Below are positions 43,016-50,931 of a stretch of DNA of 64,000 bases, piece after piece. Numbering within the stretch: the first letter of the stretch is position 1; each line of letters starts with the position of its first letter. The stretch is from Bacillota bacterium (GTDB lineage Bacteria > Bacillota > Clostridia > Acetivibrionales > DTU013). The position numbers were made by a program, and so were the translations under genes. The notes below the pieces were generated by a model, which was given only the letters and a program-made list of their open reading frames with translations, was not told where the DNA came from and did no database searches. The DNA lies in contig JAEZYU010000061.1 in the NCBI GenBank assembly GCA_023418915.1, positions 62,001 to 126,000 on the forward strand, written 5' to 3'.

Positions 43016-44845
43016 TTATTTTGCGGAACCGGTATCAGGTGCTGAGATTCCGGCAGGCAATACAGCCTTAACACATGTCCCCCTGCCCTTGTCCGATGAT
43101 ATGGAAAGTCCGTGATCCCTTCCGTAATACATTCTAATTCTTCTGTCGACATTGATAAGACCAATATGCGTATGCATGTCATCTCCTGGCTGTACAGCCG
43201 CTTTTAAACGTGATCCGGCCGGACCGGAAGCTGCCGGAGGATCTGACTGGTATTCCGCAAATAGCCTGTTGAGCGATTCGACCTGTTCCTCCTCCATCCC
43301 GACTCCATCGTCACTGATAGTGATGATCACATCTGAGCCCGATAATCTGCCGGTAATCTCTATATGGCCATTTTCAAGCTTATCCTCCAGACCATGTACA
43401 ATAGAGTTTTCTACGATAGGCTGAAGTATCAGCTTCGGTATCATCATATGCCCTATCTCCGGACTGATATCGACACACGCATCAAATCGGTCGCCATACC
43501 TGAACTTCTGTATCTTAAGATAATTCGTAATGTTGACTATCTCATCCTCCAGTGTAATAAAATCATCGCTGTTTATGCTGACCCGCATCAGATCACCCAG
43601 CGCCTTGACCATATCGCCTATTTCTGGGACGTCTTTAATCCTGGCCATCCAGTTTATGGATTCGAGCGTATTGTATAAAAAATGAGGATTGATCTGCGCT
43701 CTCAGTGACTTGAGCTCCGCCTTCTGCTTCAGATACTGCTCCTGATACACTTCCTGTATCAGCTTCTGGACCTGCGAAACCATTTTGTTGAAATGCTTGC
43801 TTAGTATACCGACCTCATCCTTTGTTCCTGATGATATCGATACTTCGAAATCTCCCTTTCCCACCTTTTTCATCATTGCAGAAAGGTTTCTCAGAGGTCT
43901 GGATATGCTGTCAGATATCCTCAGTGACAAGAGCAGCGACATTATGCAGCAAGCGGCACAGATACCAAGTATCCAGTATCTCAGCTGTATTATATCCTGC
44001 TCATATTCCTCGATAGGAATTATTGCGATTATCCTCCAGAGTCCTTTGTTTATCAACCTGGATGCAACATAATTTGCAGTCCCGTCGACCTCTGCCGTGA
44101 TAAAGCTGTTTTTTACACTGTCCTTGGTGAGGCCTGAAGCGACATTTTCTATAAACAGATCCAGACCTTTCTTGTCTTTATGTGATATTATCCTTCCGTC
44201 GTGATCTGAAATGAAAATGTCTCCGCTCTTAAACAGTTCTGTCTTCCTGTAAATCTCATGGACAGAACTTTCTTTTATCATGATAAGCTCATACCCGATA
44301 AGCTCCTGATTGACAATACTGTTGATAGCCCTGCCCACCTTTATTGTCTGGGAATAGGGATTGGTCCTGAACCATACCGCACCTCCCTTGCTTTCCTCCA
44401 GTGCTCTTCTTTCCAGGTCGCTTATCTCTATTGCTATCGAGCCGGGATTTACATAATATACCGTGCCTGAAAGGGAGACTACCTGTACGGCAGCGATGTC
44501 GAGATCCAGCGGGACGAATCCTTTTAGCTGGTTGTCTATAGCCCTCTCGACTCTGATTTTTTCATATTCGTCCTCTATCCCGAGATTAGCCTTTCTTAGC
44601 GCTTCCTGGATCGTCATGTTGGAAACTATCTGAAATGAGACCCTTTCTATTTCCCTGAGCTTCACATCAACATTTTCACCTGTTTCCATCAGGATATCAT
44701 TTGCATATTGCTCTGTTTTCTGCTTAAGGAGTTCCTGTGAAGTGTAGAATGAAAAAACGCCAATCGTTAAAACAGGCAGAATTATTAATGCCAGAAATGA
44801 AATCATCAGCTTGCTGCGTATAGGCATGTCTCTGAACCGAACCAT
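43016..44845 (-). CDS. Sensor histidine kinase, YesM family
   Basis: A 609-residue membrane kinase. Membrane spans at about 10-35 and 285-305 enclose a sensor domain of about 250 residues. A HAMP domain follows (SISRPLRNLSAMMKKVGKGD). The kinase core has the phospho-histidine in INPHFLYNTLESINW and the ATP site VENSIVHGLEDK and ISDDGVGM. YesM kinases sense extracellular sugars together with the ABC binding protein and act through an AraC-type regulator. That regulator lies just upstream. The start is uncertain: I chose the ATG at 44845, but a TTG at 44893 would add 16 residues. Confidence 0.92.
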   Translation of the reverse strand: MVRFRDMPIRSKLMISFLALIILPVLTIGVFSFYTSQELLKQKTEQYANDILMETGENVDVKLREIERVSFQIVSNMTIQEALRKANLGIEDEYEKIRVERAIDNQLKGFVPLDLDIAAVQVVSLSGTVYYVNPGSIAIEISDLERRALEESKGGAVWFRTNPYSQTIKVGRAINSIVNQELIGYELIMIKESSVHEIYRKTELFKSGDIFISDHDGRIISHKDKKGLDLFIENVASGLTKDSVKNSFITAEVDGTANYVASRLINKGLWRIIAIIPIEEYEQDIIQLRYWILGICAACCIMSLLLSLRISDSISRPLRNLSAMMKKVGKGDFEVSISSGTKDEVGILSKHFNKMVSQVQKLIQEVYQEQYLKQKAELKSLRAQINPHFLYNTLESINWMARIKDVPEIGDMVKALGDLMRVSINSDDFITLEDEIVNITNYLKIQKFRYGDRFDACVDISPEIGHMMIPKLILQPIVENSIVHGLEDKLENGHIEITGRLSGSDVIITISDDGVGMEEEQVESLNRLFAEYQSDPPAASGPAGSRLKAAVQPGDDMHTHIGLINVDRRIRMYYGRDHGLSISSDKGRGTCVKAVLPAGISAPDTGSAK

Positions 44846-45007
44846 AGCCAACCTGACCTGATCGTTTATTATTTGCCGATCGCTTGACAACAAATAATTG
44901 TGATCATGTTCCTTTCTACCTCAAATCTATAACGAGGCGATATATGTCCACCACCTCTCAACGTATTTTCAGCCTTTTAAACACTAAAAAAAAATATGGG
45001 ACTTCTT

Positions 45008-45871
45008 TCACCTCGTTGTAACCTTCTCCCTGTAATCTGAGGGCGTCATCCCAAAATATTTCTTGAAGACCTGGCTGAAATACCCCGAATCCTTTATCCC
45101 AACCTTCTCAGCCACCTCATACGTCTTCATGCTCAAGTCCCCAAGCATTCTGCATGCTTTCTGCAGCCTGATGCGTGTGAGTATCTCAAGAAAATTTTCA
45201 CCTGTTTCCTTCTTTATCAGCCTGCTCAGATAAATATGGTTCATGAATACATGCTGGGATACATTTACTAGAGTTATGTCATTCATATAATTTTGCTCGA
45301 TATAATCCAGCACCTTCAGAACGGCAGCATTTCTGATCTGATACGACGCAGACTCAGTGGTGTCAGCCTGTCCATTGTCTTCACCGCCGGCTGTTGTCCC
45401 TGCGTTGAAGCTGTTTGCCATTACGGCGTTGCGTACGATATCCTGCATTCCGTTCAGCTGCTGAAGCGCTTTTTCCTTTTCACGCCTTTCCTTTTTTTCG
45501 GCATCTATCCGCCTTTTAGCTTTGAGTACCGCATCAATTATTTCATTTGGATCAGATGGCTTTAGAACATATCCCATAGCCCCCAGCTGTATTGCGCTTT
45601 GAGCATAGCCAAAATCCTGATAGCCTGTCAGGAGTATGCTTTTTATATCTGGTACGATCTGTCTGGCGGCGTCGATGAGCTTGAGTCCATCCATTCCCGG
45701 CATTTTGATATCCGTCAGCAGTATTCCGGGCATGACGGACCTAACCAGCTCAAGAGCCTCGATCCCGTTAGCAGCCGTTCCGGCAAGCTCTATCCCGTGA
45801 TCGCTCCATGATATGGTCTGAAGCCCTTGTCTGATTAATAGCTCATCATCTGCGACAATCATCCGTATCAT
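45008..45871 (-). CDS. Response regulator with AraC DNA-binding domain, YesN family
   Basis: A 287-residue regulator. The receiver domain occupies 1-120, with acidic residues VADDE, phospho-aspartate in ILLTDIKMPGMDG near 55, and the lysine in YVLKPSDPNE near 105. A linker is followed by two AraC helix-turn-helices at about 185-285 (GIKDSGYFSQVFKKYFGMTP). It should activate the downstream transporter operon when phosphorylated by the YesM kinase encoded 115-163 bp downstream. GGTGAG lies before the ATG; a likely promoter is at 45915-45944. Confidence 0.94.
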   Translation of the reverse strand: MIRMIVADDELLIRQGLQTISWSDHGIELAGTAANGIEALELVRSVMPGILLTDIKMPGMDGLKLIDAARQIVPDIKSILLTGYQDFGYAQSAIQLGAMGYVLKPSDPNEIIDAVLKAKRRIDAEKKERREKEKALQQLNGMQDIVRNAVMANSFNAGTTAGGEDNGQADTTESASYQIRNAAVLKVLDYIEQNYMNDITLVNVSQHVFMNHIYLSRLIKKETGENFLEILTRIRLQKACRMLGDLSMKTYEVAEKVGIKDSGYFSQVFKKYFGMTPSDYREKVTTR

Positions 45872-46280
45872 ATCTCACCGCCAAAATATACTCTGATGTA
45901 CACTTAACAATACAAGTATACAACAATGTACCATAATTAAACAACCATTATGATGTTATATAAGTGATTCTGGGATTAATCATGCCCTATTTATGGAAAT
46001 TTCGGTTGCTGTTTCAATATTGGGTGTCTCATTCACAGTCTCAAATGAGTATTGGAATACGATTTGTGTTGTCCTCTGCTACTAGTACCTTTAGTTCCAT
46101 ACTGATCCTTTTGTCCAAATGTAATTGTACATAATATTAGTATAGCATTTACATAATAAGCAGAACAATTTCTCGGAACAATTTTTAACAATCTTATTTC
46201 TATGTACTATTTTCTATCATCTTGATATGCCAAACAGCTTTTGGTATACTAATAAAAACCATCAATGCGGGGTGTTTAAT
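45872..46280. other. Divergent intergenic region between the response regulator and proA
   Basis: About 400 bp of AT-rich sequence. It holds a probable minus-strand promoter at 45915-45944 (TTGTTT, 18 bp, TATACT) and the proA promoter at 46222-46250. Between about 45950 and 46220 I see no gene, riboswitch or strong hairpin. Confidence 0.5.
46222..46250 (+). promoter_or_regulatory. Sigma-A type promoter of proA
   Basis: TTGATA at 46222-46227 and TATACT at 46245-46250 with a 17-bp spacer. The start codon at 46281 lies 31 bases downstream, which rules out the earlier in-frame ATG at 46227. Confidence 0.7.
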
Positions 46281-47576
46281 ATGAGTATCACTGATACCTG
46301 CCGAAACGTCAAATCAGCGGCCATTAAACTGGCGGCATGCACCACTGATCTGAAAAATGGCGCTCTTTTGAGGATAGCAGACGAGCTCTTGAATCATAAA
46401 GAAGAGATATTCAGGGCAAATCAGAAGGATCTTAAAGGGAGCGAAGCGGAGAATTTACCGCTTCCGCTGCTCAAAAGGCTCAAATTCGACGAGTCCAAGC
46501 TCAATGATGTCATATCGGGCATCCAAAGCCTGGTCAAGCTCGAAGACCCGGTAGGAAAAACACTTCTTTCAACACAGATGGATGAAGGTCTCGAGCTTTA
46601 CAGGGTCACCTGTCCTATTGGTGCGATTGGTATAATATTTGAATCAAGACCCGATGCACTGGTACAGATATCGACTCTTTGTCTGAAAAGCGGCAACGGC
46701 GTGCTTTTAAAGGGCGGCTCCGAGGCTATTGAGACGAACAGGATCCTTGCAGGGATAATAGTAAGTGCATCTGAAGCTGCCGGCATTCCGAAGGGATGGT
46801 GCAGCCTTCTGGAAACACGATCCGATATAAACGAACTCCTCGGGCAGGACAAATACGTGGATCTTATAATCCCCAGAGGCTCAAACGAATTCGTAAGATA
46901 CATAATGGACAACACAAATATCCCCGTAATGGGTCATGCTGACGGCATTTGTCACTGCTATGTGGATTCCTCCGCCGATTTGGAAATGGCACTGCGTATT
47001 GCTGTCGACTCAAAGATTCAGTACGTTGCGGTCTGTAATGCGATGGAAACACTCCTTGTCCATAAGGATATCGCTGAAGCTTTCCTGCCCCTTCTCAAAA
47101 AAGCTGCAGATGAAAAAAAAGTAGAGTTATTCGGCTGCAGTGAAACAGCATCTGTCATAGCTGTCAAGCCCGCATCAGACGATGCCTGGAAAACAGAATA
47201 CCTGGATTATAAGCTGTCCGTCAAGGTCGTAGACAGCCTCGAAGAAGCCATAGACCATATAAACACATATGGCTCCGGGCATACTGACGCTATAGTAACA
47301 AGTGACAAACAGAATGCTGTACATTTCTTATCTCTGGTGGATTCAGGCAACGTTTTCTGGAACTGCTCCACCAGATTCAGCGACGGCTTCAAGTACGGCC
47401 TTGGAGCAGAAGTCGGCATCAGCACAGGAAAGCTCCATGCCAGAGGCCCTGTAGGTCTGGAAGGGCTCGTGATATATAAATACATTCTTTTGGGCAACGG
47501 ACAAATAGCTGCAGATTACGCCGAAAAGAGGAGCCAGTTCACTCACGCGAAGCTTGACAGGAACCTCCCTCTCTAA
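46281..47576 (+). CDS. proA: Gamma-glutamyl phosphate reductase (glutamate-5-semialdehyde dehydrogenase)
   Basis: A 431-residue cytosolic NADPH enzyme of proline synthesis that reduces gamma-glutamyl phosphate to the semialdehyde. The catalytic cysteine is in YVAVCNAMETLLVH near 255. The dinucleotide and phosphate segments SRPDALVQISTLCLKSGNG and GLGAEVGISTGKLHARGPVGL are intact. The ATG at 46281 has GGGGTG upstream and a promoter at 46222. No proB is adjacent, which is unusual but not rare. The last 17 codons and the stop are part of a 57-bp unit that is repeated twice more downstream of the gene, so the C-terminus RSQFTHAKLDRNLPL is encoded in the first of three tandem copies. Confidence 0.96.
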   Translation: MSITDTCRNVKSAAIKLAACTTDLKNGALLRIADELLNHKEEIFRANQKDLKGSEAENLPLPLLKRLKFDESKLNDVISGIQSLVKLEDPVGKTLLSTQMDEGLELYRVTCPIGAIGIIFESRPDALVQISTLCLKSGNGVLLKGGSEAIETNRILAGIIVSASEAAGIPKGWCSLLETRSDINELLGQDKYVDLIIPRGSNEFVRYIMDNTNIPVMGHADGICHCYVDSSADLEMALRIAVDSKIQYVAVCNAMETLLVHKDIAEAFLPLLKKAADEKKVELFGCSETASVIAVKPASDDAWKTEYLDYKLSVKVVDSLEEAIDHINTYGSGHTDAIVTSDKQNAVHFLSLVDSGNVFWNCSTRFSDGFKYGLGAEVGISTGKLHARGPVGLEGLVIYKYILLGNGQIAADYAEKRSQFTHAKLDRNLPL

Positions 47577-47836
47577 GAAGCCCAGAGGAGCCAGTTCACT
47601 CACGGGAAGCTTGACAGGAACCTCCCTCTCTAAGAATCCCAGAGGAGCCAGTTCACTCACGGGAAACTTGACAGAAACCTCCCTCTCTAAGAATCCCGAC
47701 GGTAACTCCCCGCTCTAATAGGCTCGACGGTAACTCCCCGCTCTAAGAGACCTGACAGTAACTCCCCGCTCTAAGAGGCCCGACGGTAACTCCCCGCTCT
47801 AAGAGGCCCGACGGTGACTCCCCGCTCTAAGAATCA
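47527..47836. repeat. Tandem repeats built from the 3' end of proA
   Basis: Three 57-bp units start at 47527, 47584 and 47641; the first holds the proA C-terminal codons and stop. Five shorter 26-29 bp units follow from 47698 (core GACGGTAACTCCCCGCTCTAA). Each unit keeps a CTCTAA end. Confidence 0.9.
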
Positions 47837-47937
47837 CATCAGTTACGTCCTATTGTGCAATTTATGTAAGTTTTATATGAAACATTACCATAGGTTTAAC
47901 ATAATATGAACTAAACCAGGTCGATTTTGCTTCGTTA

Positions 47938-48015
47938 AAACGCAAGCGGTACCCGCCACCAAACGTTTTTCAGCCTGATGGTTGAAAAGACGTATAGAGG
48001 TGGGGGACATAATTC
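47938..48015 (+). other. Conserved intergenic element, copy 1 (possible structured RNA)
   Basis: A segment reading CGGTACCCGCCACC ... GTTTTTCAGCCTGA ... GGTGGGGGACAT recurs at 49517-49600 with the same block order. The outer blocks CCGCCACC and GGTGGGGG can pair. It lies just before the 131-residue protein gene, so a leader RNA element is possible. I match it to no riboswitch class. Confidence 0.4.
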
Positions 48016-48049
48016 GCCTCGTTATAAACAATCGGAGAATGGTGATAAA

Positions 48050-48445
48050 ATGGAAAATTCACTTAGTATAGATAACATAACCAATGGGCTCCTTACGATT
48101 CAAAAGGTAAAACAGCTATACAGCAAGGATCACAGAACACTTGAAGACAGTTCGAAACAGCATGTTCACCTCGACAGACTGTCTCTGATGCGCGATATCC
48201 TGACAACTATAACGGATTTTATTCCACAGACCAGAAGCGGCACATTCAGCAGCGCCTTTGAACAGGGGATCCGCTTCAGCAGCGCATACAGGGATCTGAA
48301 ACATCATGTTGGAAGCATGAACAGAAGCTCACCTGAACAGGAGGATGTTTTCAGGACATTGAAGCTGATGATACCTGTACTTGACATGAGGCAGAAGGTC
48401 TATATGGATAAGGTCGTAAGGATAATCGACATACTGAGATCATGA
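48050..48445 (+). CDS. Conserved-looking hypothetical protein, 131 residues
   Basis: A short soluble helical protein: VKQLYSKDHRTLEDSSKQHV, then RDILTTITDFIPQTRSGTF, then DVFRTLKLMIPVLDMRQKVY. I recognise no domain. It has no signal peptide or membrane span. The ATG at 48050 has GGTGAT close upstream; a longer frame from 47978 starts inside the repeated intergenic element. It lies 110 bp before pflA on the same strand. Base composition and codon use look normal for the region, and the strand has a clean frame, so it is probably a real gene. Confidence 0.72.
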   Translation: MENSLSIDNITNGLLTIQKVKQLYSKDHRTLEDSSKQHVHLDRLSLMRDILTTITDFIPQTRSGTFSSAFEQGIRFSSAYRDLKHHVGSMNRSSPEQEDVFRTLKLMIPVLDMRQKVYMDKVVRIIDILRS

Positions 48446-48554
48446 GCAATTGAGCGGCAATAAAGTCTTGACGGTTCCTGTTGTTTTGAAGGATAATAAC
48501 GGTTGGAAGGTATACTTGCCGACTTTTTCCTGAAGAACCTGGGAGGACACAGTT

Positions 48555-49403
48555 TTGATCGTAAAAGGCCGTATCCATTCATACGAAAGCTTCGGTACAC
48601 TGGACGGACCGGGTATACGGTTTGTAGTGTTCATGCAGGGCTGTCCTCTGCACTGCATATACTGCCATAACCGCGACACCTGGGATGTTGGCGCCGGAAA
48701 TATTCGCACCGTAGACGAAGTGATGGCTGAGCTGAACAAGTATAAAAGCTATTTCGCATTTTCAGGCGGCGGCATCACAGTATCAGGCGGAGAACCGCTG
48801 CTTCAGCACGAGTTTGTCACAGCGCTGTTTGAAAGGTGCAAAGCAGAAGGCATACATACCACACTCGACACCAGCGGCTTCACACGCATCAGCTCAGATG
48901 AGACGGACTCCAGCGACTTCACACGCATCAGCTCAGATGAGACAAGCTCCAGCGGCTTCACAGCCAGCATCTCAGATGAGACGGACTCCAGCGGCTTCAC
49001 AGCCAGCATCAAAATGAAGGAGATAGACAGACTTCTGTCCGTCACAGATCTGGTGCTTCTTGATATCAAACATGCCACCGAAACAGGGCATAAACAAATC
49101 ACCGGCGTAGGCCGCAAAAAACCTGCAGCATTCGCAAGGCTACTCTCCGAGCGTTCAATTCCGGTATGGATCAGATACGTGCTTGTTCCCGGATATACCG
49201 ATTCGGAAAGTGACCTTGAATCCGCCGCTTCCTTCATAAAAAGCATGCCCAACGTCCAAAAGGTCGAAGTTCTTCCCTACCATTCAATGGGCTCATATAA
49301 GTGGACGGAACTGGGTATAACCTATCCTTTGGAAGGCATCCTGCCTCCGGATAACACAGCCATTAATAAAGCCACCCGCATTTTATGCACCGCTGTCAAT
49401 TAG
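48555..49403 (+). CDS. pflA: Pyruvate formate-lyase activating enzyme with tandem-repeat insert
   Basis: A 282-residue radical-SAM enzyme that makes the glycyl radical on pyruvate formate-lyase. The Fe-S cysteines are in GCPLHCIYCHN near 30 (C-x3-C-x2-C), and the GTLDGPGIRFVVFMQGC start is typical. The SAM motif GGGITVSGGEPLLQ is near 80. The TTG start has GGGAGG upstream. Residues about 106-151 are an in-frame run of 13-residue repeats (SGFTRISSDETDS type) made by 39-bp DNA units. It lies between LDTSGF and EIDRLLSVTDLVLLDIKH, which are adjacent in normal enzymes (about 245 residues). The insert sits at a surface turn after a beta-strand, so activity may be kept. No pflB is in the window. 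Confidence 0.93.
   Translation: MIVKGRIHSYESFGTLDGPGIRFVVFMQGCPLHCIYCHNRDTWDVGAGNIRTVDEVMAELNKYKSYFAFSGGGITVSGGEPLLQHEFVTALFERCKAEGIHTTLDTSGFTRISSDETDSSDFTRISSDETSSSGFTASISDETDSSGFTASIKMKEIDRLLSVTDLVLLDIKHATETGHKQITGVGRKKPAAFARLLSERSIPVWIRYVLVPGYTDSESDLESAASFIKSMPNVQKVEVLPYHSMGSYKWTELGITYPLEGILPPDNTAINKATRILCTAVN
48871..49010. repeat. 39-bp tandem repeat inside pflA
   Basis: Units start at 48871, 48910, 48949 and 48988 (last one partial). The length is a multiple of three, so the frame is kept. Units 1-2 and 3-4 form two sub-types (ACACGCATCAGC and ACAGCCAGCATC). Confidence 0.95.
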
Positions 49404-49420
49404 CATGTGAATTAATAAGT

Positions 49421-50095
49421 TTAAGACTTGCTCATATTTGCAATTATTAGACTTGCTCAAATTTGCAATTGATGGTATTCAATTGATGGTTCTTTTCCTT
49501 TTGATAGTTCGAAAAACCTATCAAAAAGGCAAATCGATACCCGCCACCTAGTGTTTTTCAACCTGAAAGGCCAAAAATATGTTGAGAAATGGGGGACATT
49601 GTAATACCGTGTTATGAATTGAGATATACTCAATGCTGCCGATGGATAATTTTAGCCTACACTTGTAAAATTTGAGCATTTGGCCAGCATTCACCAGCCT
49701 ACACTTGAAAATTTGAGCACTTGACCAGCATTTACCAGCCTACACTTGAAAATTTGAGCATTTGACCAGCATTTGACGGTCAAGTTCTAATTTGTGTGTA
49801 AATTATTCGTTCAGCTATTAGTGTCAACTAATCATTGACCAGCATTCACCAGCCTACACTTGTAAAATTTGAGCATTTGGCCAGCATTCACCAGCCTATA
49901 CTTGAAAATTTGAGCATGCCACGCATAAATAGCACAATGTCCTTGGTATTGAGTTCATCCTGATAACGGATTCATCTTGGTATTGAGTTCATCTTGATAT
50001 AGGGTTCATCCTGATATCGGATTCATCTTGGTATTGAGTTCATCTTGATATCGGATTTATCCTGATATCGGATTCATCTTGATATTCAAGATGCA
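49421..50095. repeat. Repeat-filled gene-free region upstream of the polyamine operon
   Basis: The 860-bp gap 49404-50264 has no gene. It holds two AGACTTGCTCAwATTTGCAATT units at 49431-49470; copy 2 of the conserved element (49517-49600); about 49-bp units CAGCCTACACTTGAAAATTTGAGC at 49654-49790 and again at 49835-49917; and nine or so 17-19 bp units (TTCATCTTGGTATTGAG / TTCATCCTGATATCGGA) at 49946-50090. Repeats abut with no unique spacers, so this is not CRISPR. Confidence 0.85.
49517..49600 (+). other. Conserved intergenic element, copy 2
   Basis: It shares TACCCGCCACC, GTTTTTCAACCTGA and GGGGGACAT with copy 1 at 47938-48015 in the same order and spacing. No gene follows it directly. The outer pairing seen in copy 1 is weaker here (TGGGGG only). 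Confidence 0.4.
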
Positions 50096-50142
50096 AATCA
50101 ACTGAGTACAATCAAGCCTTTCTTCTTTTTTTTCTATAATTA

Positions 50143-50172
50143 TTGACAGCATATATATTATGTGATTATAAT
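50143..50172 (+). promoter_or_regulatory. Sigma-A type promoter of the regulator-potABCD unit
   Basis: TTGACA at 50143-50148 and TATAAT at 50167-50172 with an 18-bp spacer, both perfect consensus boxes, about 90 bp before the regulator gene. Confidence 0.75.
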
Positions 50173-50264
50173 AAATTACTTTGTGAGTTTAGTGATTCTA
50201 AACAAAATGTTTATAAATAAAAACAAAAGTATAGCGCAGAATAGGGTCACGGAAAGATAAAAAC

Positions 50265-50804
50265 ATGAATATCGGCAACAAAATCAAAATGCTGAGAATA
50301 AAAAACAGTTTGACACAGGAGGAGCTGGCAAACAGAAGTGAGCTGTCAAAGGGCTTCATTTCACAGATAGAGAGGGATCTCACCTCTCCTTCCATAGCGA
50401 CTCTTGTCGATATACTGCAGTGCCTCGGCTCCAACCTAAAGGATTTTTTCAATGAAAGCATAGATGAAAAAATCGTATTCAGGAAGGATGATATTTTCAT
50501 CAAGGAAAACAGCGGGCTGAAGCATGAGATCAGATGGATCGTTCCCGATTCGCAAAAAAACAGAATGGAACCGATACTGATAGTCCTTGCCGAAGGAGGC
50601 GCCTCAGAGGTCGATGACCCGCATGAGGGTGAGGAATTTGGTTATGTGCTGTCAGGAAGTGTTTTCATTCACCTGTCCGGAAGGAAATACAGGGCAAAAA
50701 AGGATGAAAGCTTTTATTTCAAGCCCAACTGTGTACATTACATATCTAACGGCGGAAAAACAGAAGCTAAAATATTGTGGGTATCAACGCCACCTAGTTT
50801 TTAA
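50265..50804 (+). CDS. XRE-cupin regulator (PuuR-like) of the polyamine transporter
   Basis: A 179-residue repressor. The helix-turn-helix is at 5-60 (NSLTQEELANRSELSKGFIS, then QIERDLTSPSIATL). A cupin domain spans about 100-178 (DPHEGEEFGYVLSGSVFIHL, ending KILWVSTPPSF). This domain order is that of PuuR and related regulators that sense small molecules such as putrescine. It lies directly before potABCD, so control of polyamine uptake is the natural reading. GGAAAG lies before the ATG; a strong promoter is at 50143. The 3' end of the gene is the first of three tandem 34-bp units that fill the gap to potA. Confidence 0.92.
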   Translation: MNIGNKIKMLRIKNSLTQEELANRSELSKGFISQIERDLTSPSIATLVDILQCLGSNLKDFFNESIDEKIVFRKDDIFIKENSGLKHEIRWIVPDSQKNRMEPILIVLAEGGASEVDDPHEGEEFGYVLSGSVFIHLSGRKYRAKKDESFYFKPNCVHYISNGGKTEAKILWVSTPPSF

Positions 50805-50898
50805 ACACGGCAGAGCTTATACGCCGCCTAGTTTTTAGACACGGCAGAGCTTAATCGCCGCCTAGTTTTTAAGCGCGGCAGAGCTTATACGCCGGCAG
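50788..50898. repeat. 34-bp tandem repeats made from the 3' end of the regulator gene
   Basis: Units start at 50788, 50822 and 50856, with a partial fourth. The first includes the regulator's last codons and stop (CGCCACCTAGTTTTTAA). The later copies are non-coding. Confidence 0.92.
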
Positions 50899-50931
50899 AT
50901 TTGATCTAAAACACGACAAGGAGTATGCCAT

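Noticed and set aside
46227..46280. Longer proA start at 46227
   Set aside because: That ATG lies between the -35 and -10 boxes of the proA promoter.
49640..50095. CRISPR-like repeat pattern
   Set aside because: Units abut or diverge gradually, with no regular unique spacers and no cas genes.
50788..50821. Similarity of the regulator gene tail (CGCCACCTAGT) to intergenic element copy 2
   Set aside because: The bases encode the STPPSF end that is common in this regulator family, so the match is probably chance.
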